In this document: positions 53,742-61,886 of the stretch, one piece after another | Layout of the letters: each line of letters begins with the position of its first letter | Numbering within the stretch: position 1 is the first letter of the stretch | Assembly (NCBI RefSeq): GCF_014201805.1 | Contig: NZ_JACHFK010000011.1 | Location: forward strand, 118,502-182,501 | Source: Deinococcus metalli | GTDB lineage: Bacteria > Deinococcota > Deinococci > Deinococcales > Deinococcaceae | Reading direction: 5' to 3' | DNA length: 64,000 nt | Position numbers and translations under genes: made by a program | Notes under the pieces: model-generated | Databases searched by the model: none | What the model was told of the DNA's origin: nothing | The model's input: the letters and a program-made list of their open reading frames with translations, nothing else

Positions 53742-54869
53742 TCAGGCGAGGGCGAGGGCCTGTCGGACACGGTCGTTCACAACGGCCCCCGCGTGCGTCA
53801 GGGCGGTGCCAGCGAGCACCTCGTCCTGCCAGTCGAGGCTGAGTTCGCCGTCCCTCACGAACGGAGCCACGAAGTTCAGCAGGTTCTTCGCGTACATCTC
53901 CGAGGTGTGCACCGGCATCCGCGACGGCAGGTGGGTCGGCCCCGCCACGCGCACGCCGCCGATCACGACCTCCTGGTCGGCCACGGTGCCCTCGACGTTC
54001 CCGCCCGTCTCGGCCGCGAGGTCCACGACCACGGAACCCGGCTTCATGCCCGCGAGCATGGCCGCCGTGACGATCACCGGCGCGCGTCGCCCGGGAATGG
54101 CGGCGGTCGTGACGATCACGTCGCTGCCCGCCACGGCCCGCGCGAGTTTTGCGGCCTGCGCGGCCGTCTCGCCCTCGGTCAGTTCGCGCGCGTAGCCGCC
54201 GGTGCCCGCCGCCATGATGCCGGTGTCCACGAACTTCGCGCCCAGCGACTCAATCTGCTCGCGCGTCTCGGGCCGCACGTCGTAGGCCTCGACGATGGCG
54301 CCCAGCCGCCGGGCGGTCGCAATCGCCTGGAGGCCCGCCACGCCCGCCCCCACCACCAGCGCCCGCGCGGGCCGGATGGTACCCGCCGCGTACGTCAGCA
54401 TCGGGAAGAACTTCGGTGCCAGGCTGGCCGCGATCAGCGCGCCCTGGTAACCGCTGGCGGCGCCCTGAGAGGACAGCACGTCCATCGACTGCGCCCGCGA
54501 GATGCGCGGCAGGAGTTCCATCGCGAACGCCGTGACCTGCCGCTCCTGCAACGTCCGGATGCGCTCCGCACTTGCATACGGCTGGAGCAGGCCGACCAGC
54601 ACCGTGCCGGGCCTCAGCGTGGCCAGCACCTCGTCCGGCGGCGGCCCCAGCACCCACAGCAGGTCAGCCCGCGCGGCCACCTCGGCGGCCGAGTCCACCC
54701 ACGTCACGTCCGGGTAGTCGTCCTCCGGGTACGGCGCGCGGGCCGCCGCGCCGCGCTGCATCACGAGCTGCACGCCGAGCCCCGCGAGTTTGCGGGCCAC
54801 GTCCGGCACGAGGGGCACCCGGCGTTCGGCCGGATCGTCGCTCACCATCACTCCCACCACTGCTGCCAT
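53742..54869 (-). CDS. pntAA: NAD(P) transhydrogenase subunit alpha part 1
   Basis: 375 aa, the NAD(H)-binding domain I, homologous to alanine dehydrogenase: ERRVPLVPDVARKLAGLG at the N-terminus, SSQGAASGYQGALIAA, LVVGAGVAGLQAIATARRLG (Rossmann motif), and VVVDLAAETGGNVEGT. It is soluble and docks on pntB. ATG with GGGAGG 6 nt upstream; a leader of about 50 nt. First gene of the operon. Confidence 0.95.
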   Translation of the reverse strand: MAAVVGVMVSDDPAERRVPLVPDVARKLAGLGVQLVMQRGAAARAPYPEDDYPDVTWVDSAAEVAARADLLWVLGPPPDEVLATLRPGTVLVGLLQPYASAERIRTLQERQVTAFAMELLPRISRAQSMDVLSSQGAASGYQGALIAASLAPKFFPMLTYAAGTIRPARALVVGAGVAGLQAIATARRLGAIVEAYDVRPETREQIESLGAKFVDTGIMAAGTGGYARELTEGETAAQAAKLARAVAGSDVIVTTAAIPGRRAPVIVTAAMLAGMKPGSVVVDLAAETGGNVEGTVADQEVVIGGVRVAGPTHLPSRMPVHTSEMYAKNLLNFVAPFVRDGELSLDWQDEVLAGTALTHAGAVVNDRVRQALALA

Positions 54870-54964
54870 GCGCCTCCCGGTCCAGCCGTTGGTCTCGCCT
54901 CGCTGCGTTGTCGGTGCCTTACCCTATCCCGACTCGCCGCCGCGACCCAACTGCACGCCGGCCC

Positions 54965-55900
54965 TCACTCCGCCCACGCGCGCACCACCTTCAGGGTGTG
55001 GCCGTCGGCGTCCACCACGGCCACCAGCGCGCCGCCGTGCGTGACCACGTGCCGGCCCAGCGCCGGATGCGCGGGCCGCTTGCCCTGTCGCAGCTGCTGC
55101 GCCGTCAGGGCGTCCACCTCGGTCCGGGGGTACTCCAGCGCGTCCAGATCGCCCAGGCCCGTGGCGTCGGCCACGGCGTCCAGCGGCACGGCAGTGTCCA
55201 GACCGTGCCGGCCCACCCGCGTGCGCACCAGGCCCGCGAGGTGCGCGGGCACGCCCAGCGCCGCGCCCAGGTCGCGGGCCAGCGAGCGCAGGTACGTGCC
55301 GCTGCCCACCCGCGCGCGGATCAGCAGCGTGGGGTGCTCGCCCAGCGCCGCCGGCAGCGTGAACGTCCGGCCGGTCGCGTCCGGCGCCCAGCCGTCCGGG
55401 GTGGGGGAGAAAACCTTCGGTGCGGCCTGCACGCTGGGAAAGACGCCGAGCAGGTCCAGGTCGTGGATCACCACGGAGCGCGCCGGCAGGTCGAGTGCTC
55501 CGCCCGCCCGCGCGACCGCGTAGGCCCGCTGCCCGCCGACCTGGATCGCGGAGTACTGCGGCGGTACCTGCTGCTGCGGGCCGGTCAGGGCCGACAGGGC
55601 AGCGCGGACCATGTCCGTGTCCAGCTCGGGAACGGGCGCGGTCATGTCCACCGGCCCCTCGGCGTCCAGCGTGACGGTGGACGCGCCCAGGGCCACCCAC
55701 GCGAGGTAATCCTTGCTGTCGGCCTCCATGAACTGCACGAGTTTGGTGCTGGCGTCCACCGCGAGTACCAGCACCCCGGTCGCCAGCGGGTCGAGGGTGC
55801 CGGTGTGGCCCACCCGGCGCGTCCGGCGGGCGCGCCGCACCCGGTCGACCACGTCGTGCGAGGTCAGGTTCAGGGGTTTGTCCACGGCGATGACCGGCAT
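54965..55900 (-). CDS. truB: tRNA pseudouridine(55) synthase
   Basis: 311 aa. MPVIAVDKPLNLTSHDVVDR, the catalytic Asp in GHTGTLDPLATGVLVL, and VPPQYSAIQVGGQRAYAVAR are diagnostic. It makes Psi55 in the T loop. A C-terminal PUA-like part follows (RHVVTHGGALVAVVDADG). The ATG at 55900 is 7 nt after TAGCCT, so leaderless; the long upstream open frame is antisense to other genes. Divergent from the membrane protein gene. Confidence 0.96.
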   Translation of the reverse strand: MPVIAVDKPLNLTSHDVVDRVRRARRTRRVGHTGTLDPLATGVLVLAVDASTKLVQFMEADSKDYLAWVALGASTVTLDAEGPVDMTAPVPELDTDMVRAALSALTGPQQQVPPQYSAIQVGGQRAYAVARAGGALDLPARSVVIHDLDLLGVFPSVQAAPKVFSPTPDGWAPDATGRTFTLPAALGEHPTLLIRARVGSGTYLRSLARDLGAALGVPAHLAGLVRTRVGRHGLDTAVPLDAVADATGLGDLDALEYPRTEVDALTAQQLRQGKRPAHPALGRHVVTHGGALVAVVDADGHTLKVVRAWAE

Positions 55901-55976
55901 GCGCCCGAGGCTAGCAGAGCGCGGCAGGGCCGCCCGCCCGGGCGCAGGGCCGCACCGTGCGGCTACACTGGGCGGC

Positions 55977-56348
55977 GTGCTGCGCGCCGTCTTCCTGATC
56001 ACCGGCCTGGTCTTTGCCCTGACCGGGCTGTACCTGTACTTCCTGCCGCCCACGGTGGCCGCGCTGCTCGGCGTCGCGCCGCTGTGGCTGGCGCGCGTCG
56101 CGGGCGGCGTGGTGCTCGCGTGGGGCGCGTCCACGCTGGCCGGCAGCGCCCGCCCCGACGGCCTGCGCACCGGCGCGCTGGTGGGCGGCAACCTGCTGGT
56201 CGTGGCGTCGCTGGTCGCGCCGGTCATTGCGGCGGGCAGCGCTCTGCCACCGACCGCGCGACCGCTGCTGCTGGGCATCGCCGCGCTGCTGGGCGTGCTC
56301 GCGGCGGCGGCGGTCCTCGCGTACCCCTCCCGGCGGCGCGGCCTGTGA
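55977..56348 (+). CDS. Small integral membrane protein
   Basis: 123 aa, four predicted helices: 3-25, 36-55, 67-87 and 96-114. No domain recognised; composition (Leu/Ala/Gly/Val) suggests a four-helix bundle of the DUF4345/YkvA-like kind, but this is a guess. Starts with GTG, 7 nt after TACACT, and its stop overlaps the pseudouridine synthase start (GTGA), so the two are co-expressed. Confidence 0.72.
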   Translation: MLRAVFLITGLVFALTGLYLYFLPPTVAALLGVAPLWLARVAGGVVLAWGASTLAGSARPDGLRTGALVGGNLLVVASLVAPVIAAGSALPPTARPLLLGIAALLGVLAAAAVLAYPSRRRGL

Positions 56349-57103
56349 GTGAGCGGCTGCACAAGCGCCTCGCGCGGGCGGGCGTCGCGTCCCGCCGCGC
56401 GGCCGAGGCGATGATCACGGCCGGCCGCGTGACCGTGAACGGCGAGGTCGCCACCCTGGGCCAGAGCGTGACCGAGGCCGACGACGTGCGGGTCGACGGC
56501 CAGCTCATCGAGACGCAGCGTGCCCCGGCCCGCACGTTCGTGCTGTACAAGCCGGTCGGGTACGTGACCACCGCCAGCGACGAGTACGGCCGGCGCACCG
56601 TGCTGGACGCCATGCCGGCCATTCCAGGCCTGCACCCGGTGGGCCGGCTCGACCGGGACTCCGAGGGGCTGCTGATCCTCACCACCGACGGCGACCTCAC
56701 CCTGACGCTCACGCACCCGCGCTACGGCCATGAGAAGGCCTACCGCGCGTGGACCGGCGGCGACCACGACCCGACCGCTGACGAGCTGGACGCGCTGGTG
56801 GACGGCATCACGCTCGCGGACGGGCCGGCCCGCGCGATCAGCGCGTCCCCCGCGAGCGGCGGCGCGTTCATCGTGCTGGGCGAGGGGCGCAAGCGGCAGG
56901 TGCGCCGCATGCTCGCCGCCATCGGGCACCCGGTCACGCGGCTGATGCGCTACCGCACCGGCGGCCTGTGGCTGGGCGACCTGGACGTGGGCGAGTACCG
57001 CGAACTCGGCCCGGACGACCTGGCCGACCTGATGCGGCCGACCGGTGCGGGCTCGCCCAACTGGGATCGCAACTGGGACCTGATGCGGCGGCGCTGGGGC
57101 TAG
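56345..57103 (+). CDS. RsuA/RluB/RluE-family pseudouridine synthase
   Basis: 252 aa. N-terminal S4 domain (RLHKRLARAGVASRRAAEAM), then the catalytic Asp in VGRLDRDSEGLLILTTDG, and GRKRQVRRMLAAIGHPV. These enzymes modify 23S rRNA (RluB position) or 16S rRNA. The GTG start overlaps the preceding membrane-protein stop. It precedes rnpB by about 25 nt. Confidence 0.93.
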   Translation: MSERLHKRLARAGVASRRAAEAMITAGRVTVNGEVATLGQSVTEADDVRVDGQLIETQRAPARTFVLYKPVGYVTTASDEYGRRTVLDAMPAIPGLHPVGRLDRDSEGLLILTTDGDLTLTLTHPRYGHEKAYRAWTGGDHDPTADELDALVDGITLADGPARAISASPASGGAFIVLGEGRKRQVRRMLAAIGHPVTRLMRYRTGGLWLGDLDVGEYRELGPDDLADLMRPTGAGSPNWDRNWDLMRRRWG

Positions 57104-57114
57104 GCCGCACCTGC

Positions 57115-57120
57115 TATGCT
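57115..57120 (+). promoter_or_regulatory. -10 element of rnpB
   Basis: TATGCT about 9 nt before the predicted 5' end of RNase P RNA. It has the same form as the leaderless mRNA promoters. Confidence 0.6.
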
Positions 57121-57128
57121 CCTCCCTT

Positions 57129-57548
<420 letters not shown>

Positions 57549-57553
57549 ACCCA

Positions 57554-57576
57554 CCCCGGCCGCCCGCCGGGGTCTT
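57554..57576 (+). terminator. rnpB terminator
   Basis: CCCCGGC-CGCCC-GCCGGGG (57554-57572) followed by TCTTTC. It also abuts the stop of the convergent DUF423 gene. Confidence 0.75.
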
Positions 57577-57942
57577 TCACGCCCGCCGGGCGTCCAGCGC
57601 CGCGATCACGAAGCCCGCGATCAGCAGCGCCCCGCCGATGGGCGTGACCGCGCCCAGCCAGCGCACGCCGCTCAGCGCCAGGACGTACAGGCTGCCGCTG
57701 AAGATCACGGCGCCCAGCGTGAGCCACAGCCCGGCGCGCTGCGGGCGGCCGCTGCTGCCCAGCGCGAGCAGCGCCAGCGCGGCGTACATCTGGTAGCGCA
57801 CGCCGGTCTCGTAGTCCGCGAGCAGGTCGGTGCCCAGGCGGGCTTTCAGGGCGTGCGCGCCGAAGGCCCCCAGGGCGATGCCGATAGCGGCGAGGACCGC
57901 GCCGGCCTGGGCGGTGGGAAAGGAACGCGTGGCAGGGGTCAT
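57577..57942 (-). CDS. DUF423 membrane protein
   Basis: 121 aa. AGAVLAAIGIALGAFGAHAL is the diagnostic DUF423 N-terminus; three further helices follow (YQMYAALALLALGS, GLWLTLGAVIFSGSLYVLAL, GALLIAGFVIAAL), four in total. Role unknown in all bacteria. The ATG at 57942 is 6 nt after TACCCT. Divergent from mraZ. Confidence 0.92.
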   Translation of the reverse strand: MTPATRSFPTAQAGAVLAAIGIALGAFGAHALKARLGTDLLADYETGVRYQMYAALALLALGSSGRPQRAGLWLTLGAVIFSGSLYVLALSGVRWLGAVTPIGGALLIAGFVIAALDARRA

Positions 57943-57992
57943 GTCCGCAGGGTAGGGCGGGGGAGGCAGTGGGAACGTCCCGGGGTGGTGCC

Positions 57993-58028
57993 GGGTGGGT
58001 GAACCGTGGAGCTGCCGTTCACCCACCC
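57993..58028. repeat. Perfect GGGTGGGT...ACCCACCC palindrome
   Basis: GGGTGGGTGAAC (57993-58004) and GTTCACCCACCC (58017-58028), 12-bp stem with a 12-nt loop. A related palindrome with the same core and loop length lies at 11093-11122. It sits between the divergent DUF423 and mraZ genes, where a terminator is not expected. Confidence 0.6.
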
Positions 58029-58134
58029 CCTCCCACCCGCGCCGGAAGTGCTACTTTATGCGTCAGGGACGGCACTTCACGGTTGCCAGCCCGCTCTGCA
58101 CAGCAGGCCGCTTCGCGCACTCCGGGGGAGACCG

Positions 58135-58190
58135 GTGGGAAAAGCGAAGGGATCTGGGGGGAAAGCGGGGGAAAAAGTGGGAATGGGTGG
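58135..58190 (+). promoter_or_regulatory. MraZ-box-like phased GGGA repeats upstream of mraZ
   Basis: GGGA begins at 58137, 58149, 58159, 58169 and 58179, then TGGGT at 58184: spacing 12, 10, 10, 10. MraZ proteins are known to bind TGGGN direct repeats with about 10-bp period and to repress their own dcw operon. TACACT at 58211 may be the -10. Confidence 0.65.
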
Positions 58191-58225
58191 TAATTCGTGG
58201 TAGGGCTTGTTACACTCCGTGCAAC

Positions 58226-58306
58226 AGCCTGAAACGGGACTCCATGCACCTTTTCAGGCTGATCAGCCTGCCCGCCCCGAACCACGCATTGTGGGACGGG
58301 GTGGGA
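58226..58306 (+). promoter_or_regulatory. mraZ leader: hairpin and second MraZ-box pair
   Basis: AGCCTGAAA (58226-58234) pairs with TTTCAGGCT (58252-58260). Two more GTGGGA repeats start at 58291 and 58301, exactly 10 bp apart. They lie inside the transcribed leader if TACACT is the -10, so a bound MraZ could act as a roadblock. Confidence 0.5.
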
Positions 58307-58322
58307 ACGCAAAGGAGTGGAG

Positions 58323-58751
58323 TTGCCGTTCGGAGAGTTCCCGTACACCATCGACGACAAGGGGCGTGTGGTCATGCCGCCGCCCTTCCGGGAGTTCGTC
58401 GAGGACGGGATGATTCTCACGCGCGGCATGGAAGGGTGCCTGTACGTCTTCCCGCTCGCCAGCTGGCGCCGGGTCGAGGAGCAGCTCGAGGGCCTGCCCC
58501 TCACGGACGCGGAGTCGCGTTCCTTCGTGCGCTTCTTCTACTCCGGTGCGAACAAGGCCCGGCTGGACAACCAGAGCCGGGTGTCCATCCCGCAGACGTT
58601 GCGCGCCTTCGCCCAGCTCGACGGCGACGTGATCGTGGCGGGCGCTCCGGGCCGGCTGGAACTGTGGAGTCCGGCCCGCTGGGAAGCCGCCATCAGCGCC
58701 GTGCAGGACAACCCGCCCAAACCCGACCTCCTGAGCAACTTCGTGGCGTGA
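58323..58751 (+). CDS. mraZ: Transcriptional regulator MraZ
   Basis: 142 aa. Two AbrB-type repeats: FGEFPYTIDDKGRVVMPPPF and the second half with NKARLDNQSRVSIPQTLRAF, both with the DxKGR/DxxxR signature. It binds DNA repeats upstream of its own operon. TTG 58323 has AAAGGAG five bases upstream, a better start than the GTG at 58317 which overlaps that Shine-Dalgarno. First gene of mraZ-rsmH-ftsL-ftsI. Confidence 0.93.
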   Translation: MPFGEFPYTIDDKGRVVMPPPFREFVEDGMILTRGMEGCLYVFPLASWRRVEEQLEGLPLTDAESRSFVRFFYSGANKARLDNQSRVSIPQTLRAFAQLDGDVIVAGAPGRLELWSPARWEAAISAVQDNPPKPDLLSNFVA

Positions 58752-59647
58752 CCATGACCGATTCCATGACCGATTTCCCCCTGACCCATACGCCGGTGCT
58801 GGCTGCCGAGGTGCTCGACGCGCTCGCCCCCGCGCCCGGCAAGGTATACGTGGACGGCACGCTGGGCGGCGCCGGACACACCGGGCTGCTGCTGGACGCC
58901 GGCGCGGCCGTGTACGGCATCGACCAGGATCCCTACGCGCTCGAGCGCGCCCGCGCGGCTGACCGGCCCGGCCTGACCGTGCTGGAGGGCAACTACCGCG
59001 ACATGCCGCAGCTGCTCGCCGGGGCCGGCGTGACTGCGGTGGACGGCGTGCTGCTCGATATCGGCGTCAGTTCCTTCCAGCTCGACGACACGCAGCGCGG
59101 CTTCTCGTACCACTCGGACGCGCCGCTGGACATGCGCATGAGCCAGTCCGGCGAGAGCGCCGCCGACGTGGTGAACACCTACCCCGAGGAGGAGATCGCC
59201 GCGATCCTGTACGAGTACGGCGAGGAGCGCCACTCGCGCCGCCTCGCGCGCGGCATCGTGTATGCCCGCGAGCGCGCGCCCATCGAGACGACCGTGCAGC
59301 TCGCAGACATCATCAAGCGCTCGTACCCTGGGCATTCCAAGGGTATCCACCCGGCGCGGCGCTCGTTCCAGGCGCTGCGCATCCACGTGAACGACGAACT
59401 CGGCGCGCTGCGGGACGGCCTGGCCGGTGCCGAGGCGCTGCTACGGCCTGGCGGTCGCGTGGCGGTCATCTCGTTCCACTCGCTCGAAGACCGCATCGTG
59501 AAGCGCTTCCTGCAGGCCAGCGGGTCGCTGCGGCCGCTGACCAAGCGCCCGGTCGTGGCGACCGAGGCCGAGCAGGCCGACAACCCGCGCGCCCGCAGCG
59601 CCAAACTCCGCGCCGCCGAGAAACGGGCCGCCGGGGAGGACGCGTGA
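58748..59647 (+). CDS. rsmH: 16S rRNA (cytosine(1402)-N4)-methyltransferase
   Basis: 299 aa. HTPVLAAEVLDALAPAPGKV, VDGTLGGAGHTGLLL (SAM motif), LLDIGVSSFQLDDTQRGFSY and VAVISFHSLEDRIVKRFLQ are RsmH hallmarks. It methylates C1402 in the ribosomal P site. GTG 58748 overlaps the mraZ stop (GTGA); the ATG two codons on (58754) is the alternative. GTGA overlap with ftsL downstream. Confidence 0.95.
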   Translation: MTMTDSMTDFPLTHTPVLAAEVLDALAPAPGKVYVDGTLGGAGHTGLLLDAGAAVYGIDQDPYALERARAADRPGLTVLEGNYRDMPQLLAGAGVTAVDGVLLDIGVSSFQLDDTQRGFSYHSDAPLDMRMSQSGESAADVVNTYPEEEIAAILYEYGEERHSRRLARGIVYARERAPIETTVQLADIIKRSYPGHSKGIHPARRSFQALRIHVNDELGALRDGLAGAEALLRPGGRVAVISFHSLEDRIVKRFLQASGSLRPLTKRPVVATEAEQADNPRARSAKLRAAEKRAAGEDA

Positions 59648-60033
59648 CCCGCCTGCGCCGGCCGGGCCTGCCCACGCTGGACACCAGCGCCGCCACGTGG
59701 CGCGGCCGGGCGCTGCGTTATCTGCTGATCTACCTGCTGCTGCTCGTGGCCCTCGTGGCCGTGCGGTATCTCACGAAGGACGTGCGCACGACCCTCAAGA
59801 CCGTGACGGACCGTGAGGCCCGCCTGACTGCCGAACGGTCCACCCTGGCGGTCGAGGTGCAGTCGCTGTCGAATGGGCAGCGGGTCCGCGAGTGGGCCTT
59901 CGCGAACGGCATGCACCGCTTCGCGGAGGCCGAGAAGGTCACCCAGCCCATTCCCACGCCGAAGCCCGCTGCGGTTCCCGCCGCCGTCCCGTCACCACGC
60001 CGCACCGTGGAGGTCAGAACCCAGTGGAAGTGA
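59644..60033 (+). CDS. ftsL: Cell division protein FtsL-like
   Basis: 129 aa. One membrane helix (LLIYLLLLVALVAVRYL, residues 27-43) followed by a short coiled coil (TVTDREARLTAERSTLAVEV) and a Pro/Ala-rich tail. Topology and position between rsmH and the ftsI-type gene identify it. It bridges FtsQ/FtsB and FtsW/I at the septum. GTG start in GTGA overlap; ends overlapping ftsI (GTGA). Confidence 0.85.
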   Translation: MTRLRRPGLPTLDTSAATWRGRALRYLLIYLLLLVALVAVRYLTKDVRTTLKTVTDREARLTAERSTLAVEVQSLSNGQRVREWAFANGMHRFAEAEKVTQPIPTPKPAAVPAAVPSPRRTVEVRTQWK

Positions 60034-61373
60034 AGATCAGACGACGTTCCGTGCTCATGCAGGTCATCGCGACCGTGCTGTTCCTCAGCCTGGTGGTGGC
60101 CTACGCGCAGCTCGAGTGGGGCACGCCGCAGGGCGTGAAGGCGGTGCCGGTGCAGGCGCGCGGCAGCATCTTCAGCGCGGATGGCAAGGTCCTGGCCCGC
60201 AGCGTGAGCAGCGGCCGCGTGTACCCGCAGGGTCCGCTGGCCGGGCAGGTGCTCGGCATGATGGGCGCCACCGAGGGCCTCGAGGGCCTGGAGTACGCCT
60301 TCAACCACGAACTCGCGGCCGGGCAGGACGTCAACCTGACGCTGGACAGCGGCATTCAGACGGCAGCCGAGGCGGCGCTTGCGCGGGCCGTTCCGGAACA
60401 CCAGGCGGAATACGGCTCGGTCGTGGTGATGGAGACGCAGACCGGGAAGGTGCTCGCCGCCGCGAGCTACCCGCCGTTCGATCCCAACCGGTGGCGCGAT
60501 TACCCGGCCAGCGCGCGCCGCAACCGGCCGTTCCTGGACGTCTTCGAGCCGGGTTCGACCATCAAGGGACTGGTCGTGGCAGCGGCGCTGAACGAGGGCC
60601 TGACCACGCCCGAGACGACGTACAGCACGCCCATGCGCCGGCACGTGGGGGGCCGCTGGGGCAGCGTGATCAACGACGCGGTGGCGCACCCGCCCACCCT
60701 GACCACCCAGGGCATCCTGCGGTACAGCAGCAACGTGGGCATGAGCCACATGGTCGAGCCCTTTGCGCCGGAGCGCATGCGCGGTTACCTCACAAAGTAC
60801 GGCTTCGGCACGTACGTGGACATGCCGGTCGTACCGACCGCGAAGGGCACGTTGCAGCCCCTGCGGCGCTGGGACGAACTCGTGCGCGCCACCAACGCCT
60901 TCGGGCAGGGCATGAGTTCCACCGTGCTGCAACTCGCCTCCGCGTACAACGCCCTGGCGAACGACGGCATGTACGTCTCGCCCCGGCTGGTGGCCGGCAT
61001 GCCCGCGGGCACCCGGCACGAGGTGCTGCGGCCCGAGACCGCGCGCAGGACGCGGGCCATGCTGCAGAAGGTCATCGAGGAGGGCATCCCGGGCATGGCC
61101 GGAATCAAGGGCTATGAGATCGCGGGCAAGACCGGCACGGCGCAGGTCGTGGTGGACGGCCGCTACTCCGCGACCGTGTACGACAGCGTGTTCGCGGGCT
61201 TCTTCCCGGCGTCTGCTCCGCGCGTGACCGTGACGGTGATGGTTCACGGTGCCAAGGTGCACTACCACGGCGCGCAACTGGCCGCGCCTATCTTCAAGGA
61301 CATCTCGACCGAGGTCCTGTCGCGCTGGGGCGCGATCCCCACGGTCAAGCCCGCGCCGCCGAAGACGCCGTAA
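60030..61373 (+). CDS. ftsI: Penicillin-binding protein (FtsI-type transpeptidase)
   Basis: 447 aa class B PBP. One N-terminal membrane helix, then RGSIFSADGKVLARS. Active-site motifs are SxxK in FEPGSTIKGL, SxN in RYSSNVGMSHM, and KTG in AGKTGTAQVVV. It crosslinks septal peptidoglycan. The protein is shorter than typical FtsI (550-600 aa): the N-terminal pedestal between RGSIF and the EGLEYAFN segment is about 60 residues. GTG start overlaps ftsL. The usual murE, murF and mraY do not follow. Confidence 0.92.
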   Translation: MKIRRRSVLMQVIATVLFLSLVVAYAQLEWGTPQGVKAVPVQARGSIFSADGKVLARSVSSGRVYPQGPLAGQVLGMMGATEGLEGLEYAFNHELAAGQDVNLTLDSGIQTAAEAALARAVPEHQAEYGSVVVMETQTGKVLAAASYPPFDPNRWRDYPASARRNRPFLDVFEPGSTIKGLVVAAALNEGLTTPETTYSTPMRRHVGGRWGSVINDAVAHPPTLTTQGILRYSSNVGMSHMVEPFAPERMRGYLTKYGFGTYVDMPVVPTAKGTLQPLRRWDELVRATNAFGQGMSSTVLQLASAYNALANDGMYVSPRLVAGMPAGTRHEVLRPETARRTRAMLQKVIEEGIPGMAGIKGYEIAGKTGTAQVVVDGRYSATVYDSVFAGFFPASAPRVTVTVMVHGAKVHYHGAQLAAPIFKDISTEVLSRWGAIPTVKPAPPKTP

Positions 61374-61379
61374 GTTCGG

Positions 61380-61396
61380 CGCTCCGCCTCGGAGCG
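61380..61396 (+). terminator. ftsI terminator-like hairpin
   Basis: CGCTCCG-CCT-CGGAGCG, a 7-bp perfect stem 7 nt after the ftsI stop, followed by TGTT. Ends the short dcw cluster. Confidence 0.6.
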
Positions 61397-61549
61397 TGTT
61401 CCACCGTCTGGGCCGACAGTGATGATAGGTGAGTCCACAACATGTGAGCACGGTGAGAATCGCGGATTCGTCACATCGTCAGAGCGCGTTACCCCGGCCG
61501 TGACAGCTGCTGACTGACGGGCCAAGCGTAATGTGAATCACGCTTATGT

Positions 61550-61718
61550 GGGTCTTGGTCCCGAATATGAGAAGATTTGGGCGGTCAGACCCCCATTCTG
61601 TGTGCTACAGAATGAGAATCTAAATGAAAAGATGAGACAAGGTCTCATGAACACACTGCGTTCTAGACGGCAAAAAGGGGAGATCGGCCGATCAGACTCG
61701 CGGCAGGCTCCTTTTTGC
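61550..61718 (+). ncRNA. Candidate structured RNA: AT-rich island with tandem hairpins
   Basis: Four nested or tandem stems: GGGTCT/AGACCC (61550-61555 with 61587-61592) enclosing CCCGAAT/ATTTGGG (one G-U pair); CATTCTGT-GTGCT-ACAGAATG (61594-61614); ATGAGAC-AAG-GTCTCAT (61632-61648); and GCAAAAAGGGG/CTCCTTTTTGC (61670-61680 with 61708-61718, one G-U) enclosing the palindrome GATCGGCCGATC. The A/T content is far above the surroundings. No known family recognised; strand is assumed from the neighbours. A 70-codon open frame here looks non-coding. Confidence 0.4.
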
Positions 61719-61742
61719 ATGAGTCTTAACCGGCTCTATTCT
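61715..61742 (+). promoter_or_regulatory. Promoter of the 3D-domain gene with long structured leader
   Basis: TTGCAT (61715-61720), 16-bp spacer, TATTCT (61737-61742). Transcription from about 61749 gives a leader of about 138 nt with hairpins CCTCA/TGAGG (61770-61789, TTCG-containing) and CCACGC/GCGTGG (61837-61854). The -35 overlaps the last stem of the hairpin island. Confidence 0.55.
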
Positions 61743-61886
61743 TAGAAAACTGCCATATGAGCCCCTTAGCCTCATCTTCGAAGTTGAGGGGGGGTGCGTG
61801 TTGCGCTGCCCGACACTTCGGACATCCGACCGTCCACCACGCCCCCGAGCGTGGCCCTGCAATCACAACCGACCCGAAGGAGAAGT

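Noticed and set aside
61400..61540. tRNA or other known RNA gene in the region after ftsI
   Set aside because: No cloverleaf, no T-loop GTTCRANNC and no 4.5S/tmRNA/6S signature found.
61533..61745. 70-codon open frame with ATG in the AT-rich island after ftsI
   Set aside because: It coincides with the tandem hairpins, lacks a Shine-Dalgarno or a correctly placed -10, and has a composition unlike the native codon use. Structured RNA or non-coding DNA is the simpler reading.
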